Shown: in pieces, positions 1 through 7,927 of the stretch
How the letters are laid out: every line of letters begins with the position of its first letter
How positions within the stretch are numbered: the first letter of the stretch is position 1
From: Comamonadaceae bacterium
Lineage (GTDB): Bacteria; Pseudomonadota; Gammaproteobacteria; Burkholderiales; Burkholderiaceae_C
Length of the DNA stretch: 64,000 bases
Assembly: GCA_947478725.1 (NCBI GenBank)
Contig: CANJWZ010000011.1
Span: 40,687 to 104,686, forward strand
Direction of reading: 5' to 3'
Position numbers and translations under genes: made by a program
Notes under the pieces: model-generated
Database searches by the model: none
Told to the model about the DNA's origin: nothing
The model's input: only the letters and a program-made list of their open reading frames with translations

Positions 1-2
1 CA

Positions 3-578
3 GCCGGTGTCAGGCGTAACCAGTCAGACGGTGAAGTCAACCCGGTAGACGACCCTGCAAATCCAGGCTTTTCGCAGGCAACAGGGGCAACTTTCAGCCC
101 GCTGAATGAATTTCGTTATCTGCAAACGCGGGCCAGATTTACCGGGTTTGAAACCAGTGGAAATATTCGTCTGACAGACGGCGCAGCGCCAATTGACCTG
201 GCCTTGCGCGCTGATAGGGTGAAGGCAAGCAACTTGAACAGCGGTCAGCCCTTGTCGCGCATTCCGCCGATGCGCCTGGGCGCGACCTTGAAATATGCCA
301 GCGGCCCGTTTGGTGCCAATCTCGGCGTTGACTATTCAGCAGCGCAAAAGTCGGTGCCCACAGGGGACCAGGCAACGGCGGCCAATACCCGCTGGAACGC
401 CGGCGCGTCTTACCGAATGAAAACCGGCCCCGCCAGTTTGCTGTGGTACGCGCGGCTGGACAACATCACCAACAAGCTGGCTTACAGCTCGACATCAGTC
501 CTGACGACGACAGCTTTCCCAAATGCGCCACCATTGCCGGGGCGGAGTTTGAAGGTGGGTTTGCAGGCCAGTTTTTGA
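3..578 (+). CDS. TonB-dependent receptor, C-terminal part (5' end outside window)
   Basis: The frame is open from the left edge of the window to a TGA at 576-578, giving about 191 residues. The chain has the alternating polar/aromatic pattern of outer-membrane beta strands, a run reading WYARLDNITNK close to the end, and a terminal Phe after 'LKVGLQASF'. These are the usual last strands and C-terminal signature of TonB-dependent siderophore/vitamin receptors. The protein would sit in the outer membrane and import a ligand with TonB energy. The plug domain and TonB box are off the window, so the ligand cannot be guessed. Family confidence is good; everything else is open. Confidence 0.75.
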   Translation, partial: AGVRRNQSDGEVNPVDDPANPGFSQATGATFSPLNEFRYLQTRARFTGFETSGNIRLTDGAAPIDLALRADRVKASNLNSGQPLSRIPPMRLGATLKYASGPFGANLGVDYSAAQKSVPTGDQATAANTRWNAGASYRMKTGPASLLWYARLDNITNKLAYSSTSVLTTTAFPNAPPLPGRSLKVGLQASF

Positions 579-837
579 TGGATGATTCATGTCTGTTTAA
601 CTGACAGGTGGGCGGCTGGCCCAAGGCAAAGATGGTTCTTTAAGCCTGCTAGCAACACAGCCATGCCACCCCTTCAGTCCCTGCAATCATTGCCTCTATC
701 CGTTCAGACCATTGGCCTGTAGGCACTGCCTAATGTCTTGATGACCTTTGCCTGCTGGGGGGCGGTGTATTTTATTTTTCGTGGTGCTTGATGAGGAAAT
801 TGCAGCGCAAGATTGAAATTTAGTGGCGCCATAAAAG

Positions 838-903
838 TAGGGCCGAAGGCGCAGCGGCCCCCTGGGGGCAGGGCGCGACACGATGTGAGCAACTGTGGGG
901 GCC
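838..903 (+). repeat. Dispersed GC-rich repeat, copy 1
   Basis: This stretch lies in the 395-bp gap between the receptor and the phosphate genes. It contains a GGCCCCCTGGGGGCAG core and ends in TGTGGGGGCC. The same ordered blocks (CCCC..GGGGGGCAG core, then about 30 bases, then GTGGGGGC) recur at 4098-4184 and, inverted, at 51836-51920. The rest of the gap (579-837) shows no gene or recognisable site that I can support. Confidence 0.5.
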
Positions 904-925
904 ACGTACCCGGTTAAACTCCCAA

Positions 926-943
926 CAGTCATAAATTTGTCAT
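926..943 (+). promoter_or_regulatory. Pho-box-like tandem repeat upstream of the DUF47-pit pair
   Basis: CAGTCAT (926-932) and TTGTCAT (937-943) form direct repeats with an 11-bp period and the A/T-rich spacer typical of PhoB sites (consensus CTGTCAT-N4-CTGTCAT). The site ends 30 bp before the ATG of a phosphate transport pair. That is very close to the gene, so it could serve as a repressor site overlapping the promoter as easily as an activator site. Confidence 0.6.
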
Positions 944-973
944 ATTTCTGACGTATCCCAACGAGGAGACCGA

Positions 974-1621
974 ATGTTGTTTGGCAAGCTGCTGCCGCGT
1001 GAAGGCAATTTTTTTGAGATGTTCAATCAGCATGCAGGCTATATCGTTGAGGCGGCCAATGCTTTTTCCAGCATGGTCGCCAACTACAGCGATCTTGAAA
1101 AACGCGAAGCCTACAACCGTGAAGTTGACAACGCCGAACGCTCTGCCGACCGCATCACGCACGAAGTCAACCGCACGCTGCACAAGACGTTCATCACGCC
1201 GATTGACCGCGAGCAAATTCACAAGCTGATCAACACCATGGACGATGTGGCCGACCTGATCCAGGATTCGGCTGAAACCATGGCGCTGTATGACGTGCGC
1301 AAGATGAATGACGATATCGTGCGGCTGACGGAACTGTTCGTGAAATGTTGCTTGCGCCTCAAGCACGCCGTGTCTTTGCTGGCCAATGTGAGCCAGGCCG
1401 ATAGCGCCGAAGCAGCGCTGAAAACCTGCGAAGAAATTGACAAGCTTGAATCAGATGCAGACCATGTGATGCGGTCGGCCATGAGCCGCTTGTTCCGCGA
1501 AGAGCCGGATGTGCGCGAAGTGATCAAGCTCAAGGCGGTTTATGAGCTGCTGGAGACGATCACTGACAAATGTGAGGATGTTGCCAACCTGATTGAGGGC
1601 GTGGTCCTCGAAAACTCCTGA
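974..1621 (+). CDS. DUF47/PhoU-like phosphate transport accessory protein
   Basis: This is a 215-residue, largely helical, charged protein of the DUF47 (YkaA/TIGR00153) family, related to PhoU. It shows the family's N-terminal 'LFGKLLPREGNFFEMF' start and several long amphipathic helices rich in Glu/Asp. Members are encoded next to low-affinity PiT transporters and are thought to modulate them in the cytoplasm. Here the pit gene follows 18 bp downstream, so the two are probably one operon. A GAGGAG Shine-Dalgarno sits 6 bases before the ATG. A Pho-box-like repeat precedes it. The exact biochemical role of the family is not settled. Confidence 0.9.
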   Translation: MLFGKLLPREGNFFEMFNQHAGYIVEAANAFSSMVANYSDLEKREAYNREVDNAERSADRITHEVNRTLHKTFITPIDREQIHKLINTMDDVADLIQDSAETMALYDVRKMNDDIVRLTELFVKCCLRLKHAVSLLANVSQADSAEAALKTCEEIDKLESDADHVMRSAMSRLFREEPDVREVIKLKAVYELLETITDKCEDVANLIEGVVLENS

Positions 1622-1639
1622 TCGCCGGTTAGTCTCTTA

Positions 1640-2650
1640 ATGCAAACTGCACAAACTGCGCTGTGGGTGGTCATCATGCTGGTGGTGCTGGCCATCGCGT
1701 TTGACTTCATGAATGGCTTTCACGATGCTGCCAATTCGATTGCAACCGTGGTGTCAACGGGAGTTCTCAAGCCGGGGCAAGCAGTTTTGTTTGCTGCTTT
1801 TTTTAATTTCATCGCGATTTTCATCTTCCACTTAAGCGTTGCCGCAACGGTTGGCAAAGGCATTGTGCAGCCTGGTATTGTGGACACCCATGTGGTGTTT
1901 GGCGCTTTGACGGGAGCCATCACCTGGAATTTGTTGACCTGGTACTACGGTATCCCCAGCAGCTCATCACACGCGTTGATTGGCGGCATTGTGGGCGCGG
2001 TGATTGCCAAGGCGGGTGCTGCGGCATTGATCTCTAGCGGCATCATGAAAACGGTGGCGTTCATTTTTGTGTCGCCTTTGCTTGGGTTTTTGTTGGGTTC
2101 GCTCATGATGGTGGTCGTGGCCTGGGTCTGCAGGCGCGCAACGCCATCAAAAGTTGACAGATGGTTTCGCCGCTTGCAACTGGTGTCTGCCGGGGCTTAC
2201 AGCCTGGGCCACGGCGGCAACGATGCACAAAAAACCATCGGCATCATCTGGATGCTGCTGATTGCCACGGGCTATGCCGCCAGCTCTGACAAAGCGCCCC
2301 CCACCTGGACGATCGTGAGCTGCTACATGGCCATTGCTGCGGGCACCATGTTTGGTGGCTGGCGGATTGTCAAAACCATGGGCCAAAAAATCACCAAGCT
2401 CAAGCCTGTGGGCGGCTTTTGCGCTGAAACGGGCGGCGCACTGACGCTGTTTTTGGCCACCGGTTTGGGCATTCCGGTGTCGACCACGCATACCATCACC
2501 GGTGCGATTGTGGGTGTGGGGTCCACCCAGCGCGCATCTGCGGTGCGCTGGGGTGTGGCAGGCAACATTGTCTGGGCCTGGATTTTTACGATTCCAGCTT
2601 CCGCGTTCGTCGCTGCTTTGGCTTACTGGATCAGCTGGCAAATTTTCTAG
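1640..2650 (+). CDS. pit: PiT-family inorganic phosphate transporter
   Basis: The 336-residue polytopic membrane protein carries the duplicated PiT signature: GFHDAANS at residues 26-33 and GHGGNDAQ at residues 190-197, each followed by hydrophobic segments. PiT proteins take up metal-phosphate complexes by proton symport with low affinity. The length is that of short bacterial PiT proteins lacking the large central loop of E. coli PitA. It follows the DUF47 gene closely and likely shares its promoter. The next genes are on the opposite strand and convergent. Confidence 0.93.
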   Translation: MQTAQTALWVVIMLVVLAIAFDFMNGFHDAANSIATVVSTGVLKPGQAVLFAAFFNFIAIFIFHLSVAATVGKGIVQPGIVDTHVVFGALTGAITWNLLTWYYGIPSSSSHALIGGIVGAVIAKAGAAALISSGIMKTVAFIFVSPLLGFLLGSLMMVVVAWVCRRATPSKVDRWFRRLQLVSAGAYSLGHGGNDAQKTIGIIWMLLIATGYAASSDKAPPTWTIVSCYMAIAAGTMFGGWRIVKTMGQKITKLKPVGGFCAETGGALTLFLATGLGIPVSTTHTITGAIVGVGSTQRASAVRWGVAGNIVWAWIFTIPASAFVAALAYWISWQIF

Positions 2651-2662
2651 GGACGCTCTTGC

Positions 2663-3118
2663 TCATTGTGAAATTTTGCGGGCTTCTTCAATCTGATATT
2701 CAAAGTAACGCTGAAAGCTAAACGCGATACTCGACATCAAGGCAGTAGCGCCCATCAGCAATGAAAAAACCACGGCGCCTATGACAAGCCAATTGGTTTG
2801 TCCTGCGAGCGATTCTGGATGCTGTGGGTTGTGCGTAGCGTTCCACTTTTCCAGTGACGACAAACCGTAATAAATGGCCGTGATGGCTGTGGCTGCCAGC
2901 AAAAAGCCAAGCACGGGTACCAGCAGCCAAGCCAGTTGGTCGTCTTGCCCCAGGGTGCGTACCCTTTGCACGCCGTACCAGCCGATGGCTGCAAACAGTG
3001 GGTGAAGCCAAGCCAGCTTGTCTTTGAAGCCAAACAGATAAAAACGATGCAGGCCTAGCTGACCGAAGATGAAAGCCAGCCAAGTGGCTATGGTTTTGTT
3101 TTTGATGGATGCAAGCAT
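2663..3118 (-). CDS. TM2-domain small membrane protein
   Basis: The protein is about 151 residues if it starts at the internal ATG at 3118. A longer in-frame start at 3163 would overlap the upstream gene and adds no conserved residues. Near the N-terminus it has the TM2 pattern, a hydrophobic helix, GLHRFYLFG, then a second helix. Two more hydrophobic segments follow at roughly residues 65-90 and 115-140. The function of the family is unknown; TM2 proteins are inner-membrane proteins. It lies 10 bp after a GNAT gene on the same strand and may be cotranscribed. Confidence 0.7.
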   Translation of the reverse strand: MLASIKNKTIATWLAFIFGQLGLHRFYLFGFKDKLAWLHPLFAAIGWYGVQRVRTLGQDDQLAWLLVPVLGFLLAATAITAIYYGLSSLEKWNATHNPQHPESLAGQTNWLVIGAVVFSLLMGATALMSSIAFSFQRYFEYQIEEARKISQ

Positions 3119-3128
3119 CTCGCGATTA

Positions 3129-3662
3129 TCAGCGCGGCATATCAACAGGCGGTTGCGTGTCACCTAATCCCAAGGATTTCTGCATGATGACAATGTCACG
3201 CCAGGCGCCAAACTTCCAGCCGCAGGCATCAATTTTTCCGATCTGCTCAAAGCCCAGCGCCAGATGCACGCCAACCGATGCCGCATTGGCTGAATCGCCC
3301 ACAATGGCCATCATTTTGCGAATCCCCACTGCCTCGCAACGCGCCATCAGCTCGGCCAGCAGCGCGCGGCCCAGGCCCTTGCCAGCATGACCTGGTGCCA
3401 GATAAATGGAGTCTTCCACCGAATAGCGGTAGGCGGGCCGGGGCTTGAACCAGTTGCCATAGGCAAAGCCGACGACTCGGTTGCCATCGACAGCCACCAG
3501 ATACGGCAGGCCTTTACCAAGTACATCGGCTCGCCGGATTGTCATCTCCTGCACGCTGGGGGCTTCGGTTTCAAACGTGCCGGTGCTGTTCAGCACATGG
3601 TGGGCGTAAATGGTGGTAACGGCCGCAATGTCGGCGTCCAAGCTGGCGCGGATGATGGTCAT
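3129..3662 (-). CDS. GNAT-family N-acetyltransferase, phosphinothricin acetyltransferase-like
   Basis: The 177-residue protein matches the Pat/Bar-like branch of GNAT. The opening 'IRASLDADIAAVTTIYAHHV' region, the 'TFETEAPS' segment and the acetyl-CoA loop 'APGHAGKGLGRALL' (residues about 91-104, an R/Q-x-x-G-x-G/A variant) are all visible. Such enzymes acetylate amino groups of small molecules such as methionine sulfoximine or phosphinothricin, or amino acids. The true substrate cannot be read from sequence. It is probably cotranscribed with the TM2 gene just downstream. Confidence 0.85.
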   Translation of the reverse strand: MTIIRASLDADIAAVTTIYAHHVLNSTGTFETEAPSVQEMTIRRADVLGKGLPYLVAVDGNRVVGFAYGNWFKPRPAYRYSVEDSIYLAPGHAGKGLGRALLAELMARCEAVGIRKMMAIVGDSANAASVGVHLALGFEQIGKIDACGWKFGAWRDIVIMQKSLGLGDTQPPVDMPR

Positions 3663-3706
3663 GGGGATGGAGCCGCTAAGAAAATTTCAATGATACCGAC
3701 TGACGG

Positions 3707-3724
3707 GCTATAATCAAAGGCTTT
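3707..3724 (+). promoter_or_regulatory. rpsP promoter -10 and initial transcribed block
   Basis: TATAAT lies at 3709-3714 and is followed by CAAAGGCTTT. The 18-mer GCTATAATCAAAGGCTTT is repeated exactly in front of rplS (5574-5591) and with two changes in front of the DEAD-box helicase (11150-11167). The -35 region is weak (TTTCAA at 3685-3690, 18-bp spacer). Confidence 0.6.
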
Positions 3725-3783
3725 GCAGCAGTTCGCTGGCCGGGTGGTCATGTCGAGTGTCTCAACCGCTGCAAGAACTTTTT

Positions 3784-3812
3784 GGGCATGCACACTTCTG
3801 GTTGGCATGCCC
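3784..3812 (+). other. Hairpin in the rpsP leader
   Basis: GGGCATGC (3784-3791) pairs with GCATGCCC (3805-3812) over a 13-base loop, 19 bases before the rpsP start codon. Its place in a leader of about 110 nt suggests a translational control element, but no T-run follows, so it is not a terminator. Confidence 0.4.
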
Positions 3813-3831
3813 TCCACCCTGGGAATACATC

Positions 3832-4092
3832 ATGGTCGTCATCCGGCTTGCACGCGGCGGTTCTAAGCACCGTCCATTTTTTAACATTGTTGTGGCTGAC
3901 AAGCGCGTTCGCCGCGACGGTCGCTTTATCGAGCGCATCGGCTTTTACAACCCGATTGCCAAGGGCGGCGAAGAAGGCTTGCGCATCATGCAAGACCGTC
4001 TGACCCACTGGGTTGGCGTTGGCGCACAAGCGTCCCCAACCGTTGAGCGCCTGATCAAGCAAGGCGCAACAGCTGCCGCCAAGGTCGCTTAA
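3832..4092 (+). CDS. rpsP: 30S ribosomal protein S16
   Basis: This 86-residue protein starts [18 protein letters not shown] and contains [14 protein letters not shown], both hallmark S16 segments. S16 is needed for assembly of the 30S 5' domain. The ATG at 3832 gives the standard N-terminus; an in-frame ATG 75 bases upstream would add unrelated residues. It heads the usual rpsP-rimM-trmD-rplS ribosome and tRNA maturation block. A perfect TATAAT promoter box precedes it. Confidence 0.97.
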   Translation: MVVIRLARGGSKHRPFFNIVVADKRVRRDGRFIERIGFYNPIAKGGEEGLRIMQDRLTHWVGVGAQASPTVERLIKQGATAAAKVA

Positions 4093-4097
4093 CTTCG

Positions 4098-4184
4098 AAA
4101 ATGGCAATTTCCCGCTGGGCCGCCCCAAGGGAAATGAGTCCCCGTGGGGGGCAGTGCCTTACGCGCAGTAAAAAGCGTGGGGGC
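4098..4184 (+). repeat. Dispersed GC-rich repeat, copy 2 (rpsP-rimM gap)
   Basis: This segment fills nearly the whole rpsP-rimM gap. It shows the ordered blocks CCGCCCCAAGG, GTGGGGGGCAG and AAAAAGCGTGGGGGC. These align with the reverse complement of 51836-51920, and more loosely with 838-903. Its last bases (GTGGGGGC) lie where the rimM ribosome-binding site should be. Confidence 0.6.
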
Positions 4185-4188
4185 TCAA

Positions 4189-4776
4189 ATGATTAATTTG
4201 AAGTCATCCGCATTGCCGGATGATTCTGTAGAAGTTGGGCGTATTTTAGATGCGTGGGGCGTCAAGGGATGGCTCAAAATCCTGCCCCACAGCTCTGATC
4301 CTGAGGCCTTGTTCTCAGCCAAATCCTGGTTTTTGCAGGCACCCGACACCAAGTTTCGTCCGGGTTTTAACGCCTTCAGCGGCACCGTCTCGATCGCGGT
4401 TGACGAGGCCAAAACCCATTCTGATTCAGTGGTCGCCAAAATCGACGGTCTGGATGACCGCAACGACGCCGAATCGCTGCGTGGTTGCCGCATCTTTTTG
4501 TCGCGCAGTGCTTTCCCCAAAGCCTCCAAAGACGAGTACTACTGGGTCGACCTGATTGGCCTGAAGGTTGTTAACCGCGAAGGCATCGCGCTTGGTTGTG
4601 TACGTGACCTGATGGCGACCGGTCCCAACTCAGTACTTTGCGTTGAATACCAAGCCATGCAAGAAGACGGCAGCAACAAGGCCGAGGAGCGCATGATTCC
4701 GTTTGTGTCGGCTTATGTTGATACGGTTGATATAGCGGCCAAGCTGATCACGGTTGACTGGCAGCCGGATTACTGA
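4189..4776 (+). CDS. rimM: Ribosome maturation factor RimM
   Basis: The 195-residue protein begins near VEVGRILDAWGVKGWLKI, the characteristic RimM N-terminal beta-barrel sequence. It ends with a PRC-barrel domain (DEYYWVDLIGLKV about residues 109-121, then the loop ending ERMIPFV and IDV-like DTVDIAAKLITVDW). RimM binds S19 and assists 30S head maturation. I chose the ATG at 4189 because an upstream in-frame ATG lies inside the dispersed repeat. The start signal is only a G-run contributed by that repeat. The gene sits between rpsP and trmD as is usual. Confidence 0.95.
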   Translation: MINLKSSALPDDSVEVGRILDAWGVKGWLKILPHSSDPEALFSAKSWFLQAPDTKFRPGFNAFSGTVSIAVDEAKTHSDSVVAKIDGLDDRNDAESLRGCRIFLSRSAFPKASKDEYYWVDLIGLKVVNREGIALGCVRDLMATGPNSVLCVEYQAMQEDGSNKAEERMIPFVSAYVDTVDIAAKLITVDWQPDY

Positions 4777-4799
4777 GTTGCTTTTCATTGACATAAACC

Positions 4800-5570
4800 A
4801 TGCGCTTTGATGTCATCACTCTTTTTCCTGAACTATTTGTGCCATTTTTAACGAGTGGCGTCACGCGGCGTGCTTACGAATCCGGGTTGGTCGAGGTCAA
4901 GCTCTGGAACCCGCGCGACTTTGCGGACGGCAATTACAAAAGGGTTGATGACAGGCCGTTTGGCGGTGGACCCGGCATGGTCATGCTGGCCGAACCGCTG
5001 GCGCTGTGCCTGGCCGCCATTCGTGCTGAGCGGACATCTGGCAACGACCCGGTTGTCCTTTTTTCTCCCATTGGTAAAACTTTGACGCACAGCAGCGTTG
5101 AAGGCTGGTCCGCCAGCGAAGGCGCGGTATTGATCTGTGGCCGCTACGAGGGCATAGACCAGCGCTTTGTTGACAAGCACGTCACGCACCAGATCAGTCT
5201 GGGCGACTTTGTGCTGTCGGGCGGTGAAATTGCCGCCATGGCTTTGCTCGATGCGTTGGCCCGGCTGCAACCCGGCGTGCTCAATGACGAGGGCAGCCAC
5301 CAGATGGACAGCTTTAACCCTGCGCTTGATGGCCTGCTGGACTGCCCGCATTACACCCGGCCAGAAGACTGGCATGGGCAAACCGTGCCAAATGTGCTGA
5401 TGTCAGGAAACCATGCCCATATTGAGCGCTGGCGGCGTGAACAGCGGCTGCAGTTGACCCTTCTACAGCGGCCAGAACTGATTGAAAAAGCGCGTTTGGC
5501 TGGGCAGTTGACGGCTAAAGATGAAGCTTTTTTGGCTTCTGCGGCTGGTCATCCCGGCCATCAACCATAA
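4800..5570 (+). CDS. trmD: tRNA (guanine-37-N1)-methyltransferase
   Basis: The 256-residue SPOUT methyltransferase starts MRFDVITLFPELF. It contains the knotted cofactor-binding region with LICGRYEGIDQRF and the loop DFVLSGGEIAAMALLDA, both TrmD signatures. It methylates G37 of tRNAs reading CNN codons, preventing +1 frameshifts. Length is normal for the family. The C-terminal 'HYTRPEDWHGQTVPNVLMSGNHAHIERWRR'-type region (about residues 181-210) is intact. It follows rimM by 23 bp. rplS follows after its own promoter. Confidence 0.97.
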   Translation: MRFDVITLFPELFVPFLTSGVTRRAYESGLVEVKLWNPRDFADGNYKRVDDRPFGGGPGMVMLAEPLALCLAAIRAERTSGNDPVVLFSPIGKTLTHSSVEGWSASEGAVLICGRYEGIDQRFVDKHVTHQISLGDFVLSGGEIAAMALLDALARLQPGVLNDEGSHQMDSFNPALDGLLDCPHYTRPEDWHGQTVPNVLMSGNHAHIERWRREQRLQLTLLQRPELIEKARLAGQLTAKDEAFLASAAGHPGHQP

Positions 5571-5573
5571 ATT

Positions 5574-5591
5574 GCTATAATCAAAGGCTTT
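5574..5591 (+). promoter_or_regulatory. rplS promoter -10 and initial transcribed block
   Basis: TATAAT at 5576-5581 is embedded in the 18-mer GCTATAATCAAAGGCTTT shared exactly with the rpsP promoter. It starts 3 bases after the trmD stop, so rplS has its own promoter and a leader of roughly 130 nt inside an otherwise cotranscribed block. Confidence 0.6.
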
Positions 5592-5719
5592 TCGGTCCTC
5601 TGGCGGCCACTGCAACTTCCTTTACTGGGGCCATTTATTTGGCTCCGTCCTTAAAAAAGCAAGATTTGCGGTCTTTAGCGTAGCGCGTGAATGAACGAAA
5701 AAGTATTTTTGGAACTGTC

Positions 5720-6085
5720 ATGAATCTGATTCAAACCCTTGAGCAAGAAGAAATTGCTCGCCTGAACAAAACCATCCCTGTTTACGCTCCCGGCGACACC
5801 GTCATTGTCAGCGTTAACGTGGTTGAGGGCACCCGCAAACGTGTGCAGGCTTTTGAAGGTGTGGTGATTGCCAAGCGCAATCGCGGCCTGAACTCCAGCT
5901 TCATCGTTCGCAAGATCTCCAATGGCGAAGGTGTCGAGCGTACCTTTCAGGTTTACAGCCCACTGATCGCCAAGATCGAAGTCAAGCGCCGTGGTGACGT
6001 GCGCCGCGCCAAACTGTACTACCTGCGCAGCCGCAGCGGCAAGTCGGCGCGTATCAAGGAAAAACTGGGCGCCAAGGCTGCTTGA
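5720..6085 (+). CDS. rplS: 50S ribosomal protein L19
   Basis: The 121-residue protein starts [17 protein letters not shown] and contains [17 protein letters not shown] and [16 protein letters not shown], all L19 hallmarks. L19 lies at the 30S-50S interface. An in-frame ATG 33 bases upstream is ignored because L19 proteins start at the chosen Met. GGAA precedes the ATG. A strong terminator follows the stop. Confidence 0.97.
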   Translation: MNLIQTLEQEEIARLNKTIPVYAPGDTVIVSVNVVEGTRKRVQAFEGVVIAKRNRGLNSSFIVRKISNGEGVERTFQVYSPLIAKIEVKRRGDVRRAKLYYLRSRSGKSARIKEKLGAKAA

Positions 6086-6107
6086 TTGCATCCTGCGGTT
6101 TATAGAG

Positions 6108-6132
6108 GCCACTCCGTTGAGTGGCTTTTTTT
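6108..6132 (+). terminator. Rho-independent terminator after rplS
   Basis: GCCACTC (6108-6114), loop CGTT, GAGTGGC (6119-6125), then seven Ts. It closes the rpsP-rplS block. Confidence 0.9.
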
Positions 6133-6145
6133 ATGCGGATAACTT

Positions 6146-6853
6146 ATGCAATTCAGTAAACCTCTTCCCAAGTTCGACCCTCGAAGCATTCCGGTCCAGG
6201 GCATTGACGATCACCTCGAATGTATCGCGTTTGATCGCCTCACGCCTGCTGAGCTTAGACGGCGTTTTGCCAACCCACCGATCTGGACACCCGAGCACAG
6301 TGTTGAGAAGAGGTTTGAAAACCGAGAACCTGCTGCTGCGGCGGTGCTGGTGCCGCTGGTCATGCGGGATGAACTGATGCTGCTTCTGACGCAACGCACG
6401 ACCAACCTGTCTACTCACTCAGGTCAAATCGCGCTACCGGGTGGCCGTGCCGACGACACAGATACAGATGCGGCTGACACCGCCCAGCGCGAAGCGACGG
6501 AAGAAATAGGCCTGCCGCGTAACCACACTGAAGTGCTGGGCACATTGCCTGTTTATGTCACTGGCACTGCCTACATCATCACGCCCGTGGTGGCGCTGGT
6601 GACACCCGGCTTTGTGCTCCAGCCCAACCCAGCTGAAGTGGCGGACGTGTTTGAAGTCCCGCTGGCCTATTTGATGAACCCGGCCAACCATCGCCGACAT
6701 GCTGTGGAGTTTGACGGCATCACGCGCGAATGGCTGTCCATGCCGTATCTTGATGCTGCCGTCAGGCAGGACGACGGCCAGTCGACAGAGCGCTTTATTT
6801 GGGGCGCTACGGCAGGGATGCTGCGCAATTTGTATCGATTTTTATCAGCTTGA
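6146..6853 (+). CDS. NudL-type Nudix hydrolase, probable CoA pyrophosphatase
   Basis: The 235-residue protein has the UPF0035 motif (LLTQRTTNLSTHSGQ at about residues 80-94) running straight into the Nudix box at residues 99-123 (GGRADDTDTD, then REATEEIGL). The box has the same spacing as E. coli NudL. NudL-type enzymes hydrolyse CoA and its derivatives to phosphopantetheine and 3',5'-ADP in the cytoplasm. The gene lies just after the rplS terminator and 15 bp before a CbiB-like gene. Substrate specificity is inferred from the family only. Confidence 0.85.
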   Translation: MQFSKPLPKFDPRSIPVQGIDDHLECIAFDRLTPAELRRRFANPPIWTPEHSVEKRFENREPAAAAVLVPLVMRDELMLLLTQRTTNLSTHSGQIALPGGRADDTDTDAADTAQREATEEIGLPRNHTEVLGTLPVYVTGTAYIITPVVALVTPGFVLQPNPAEVADVFEVPLAYLMNPANHRRHAVEFDGITREWLSMPYLDAAVRQDDGQSTERFIWGATAGMLRNLYRFLSA

Positions 6854-6868
6854 CAGTTATCATTTGGC

Positions 6869-7918
6869 ATGAGTTTTTTTTCGGTTCTATTCGCTCTGCT
6901 GATTGAACAAGCCCGACCACTGGCGCGGGGCAACTGGATTCATGCCACTTTCAGATCATGGGCACGCTGGACCAGTCGTAATCTGGACGCAGGTAAACCG
7001 CAGCACGGCTGGATCGCCTGGGCGATAGTGGTCATGCTGCCCAGCCTGGCGACACTGGTGATTCACTGGGCGCTTTGGTACGTGACGCCGCTGCTGGCAT
7101 TTGCGTGGAGCGTGGGAATTTTGTACGTCACGCTGGGCTTTCGCCAATTCAGTCACTACTTTACCGACATCCGCGATGCGCTCGATGATGGCGATGAAGC
7201 GTCTGCCCGCGAATTGTTGGCCGATTGGCGACAGGTTGATGCCAGTGAACTGCCGCGCAGTGAAATTGTTCGCCATGTGATTGAATATTCAGTTCTGGCT
7301 GCGCACCGACATGTGTTTGGCGTGCTGGGCTGGTTTTCAGTTCTGGCTGCGCTGGGCTTGGGGCCAGCAGGCGCGGTCTTGTACCGCATGAGCGAATTTG
7401 TGACCCGCTATTGGCGCTACAAAAGCAAGTCGCTGCAAGCCGGTGAGGGTGCGAGTCCTGCTTTGCAGATGGCTGCCAGCACCGCCTGGGGTGTGATTGA
7501 CTACGTGCCTGCCCGGGTGACATCACTCGGGTTTGCAGTGGTCGGCAGTTTTGAGGATGCGATTGACGCCTGGCGCAACTATGCGCAGCGGTTTTTGAGC
7601 GGGCAACCGGTCAATGAACTCGGTGAACACAAAGAACTCACGCTCGAAAATCACAACGACGGCATTATTCTGGCGGCAACTTCAGGTGCGGTCAATGTGC
7701 GTTTGGGTGGGGCAGCACTGCAATCCAAGCTTGATCCCGGTGCCGCTGCTGGCTTTTTGGCAGCCAACGTCGACACGCTTGATGTGGCCACCCAAACCAC
7801 GCCAGGCCGTGAACCCGAAGTCGCCCATCTGCGCAGCATCGTGGGGCTGGTCTGGCGCTCCGTTGTGCTGTGGATGGTGCTGCTGGCCTTGCTGACGCTG
7901 GCCAAACTGCTGGGCTGA
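6869..7918 (+). CDS. CobD/CbiB-like membrane protein
   Basis: The 349-residue protein starts MSFFSVLFALLIEQARPL and has hydrophobic segments near residues 45-95, 155-180 and 325-347. Betaproteobacterial proteins of this kind are grouped with CobD/CbiB, the adenosylcobinamide-phosphate synthase family, and are also distantly related to AmpE. No other cobalamin genes are nearby, so a role in B12 synthesis is doubtful. The C-terminal membrane anchor at the end is typical of the AmpE-like branch. Function should be read as unknown beyond membrane location. Confidence 0.6.
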   Translation: MSFFSVLFALLIEQARPLARGNWIHATFRSWARWTSRNLDAGKPQHGWIAWAIVVMLPSLATLVIHWALWYVTPLLAFAWSVGILYVTLGFRQFSHYFTDIRDALDDGDEASARELLADWRQVDASELPRSEIVRHVIEYSVLAAHRHVFGVLGWFSVLAALGLGPAGAVLYRMSEFVTRYWRYKSKSLQAGEGASPALQMAASTAWGVIDYVPARVTSLGFAVVGSFEDAIDAWRNYAQRFLSGQPVNELGEHKELTLENHNDGIILAATSGAVNVRLGGAALQSKLDPGAAAGFLAANVDTLDVATQTTPGREPEVAHLRSIVGLVWRSVVLWMVLLALLTLAKLLG

Positions 7919-7927
7919 CGCAGGTCT

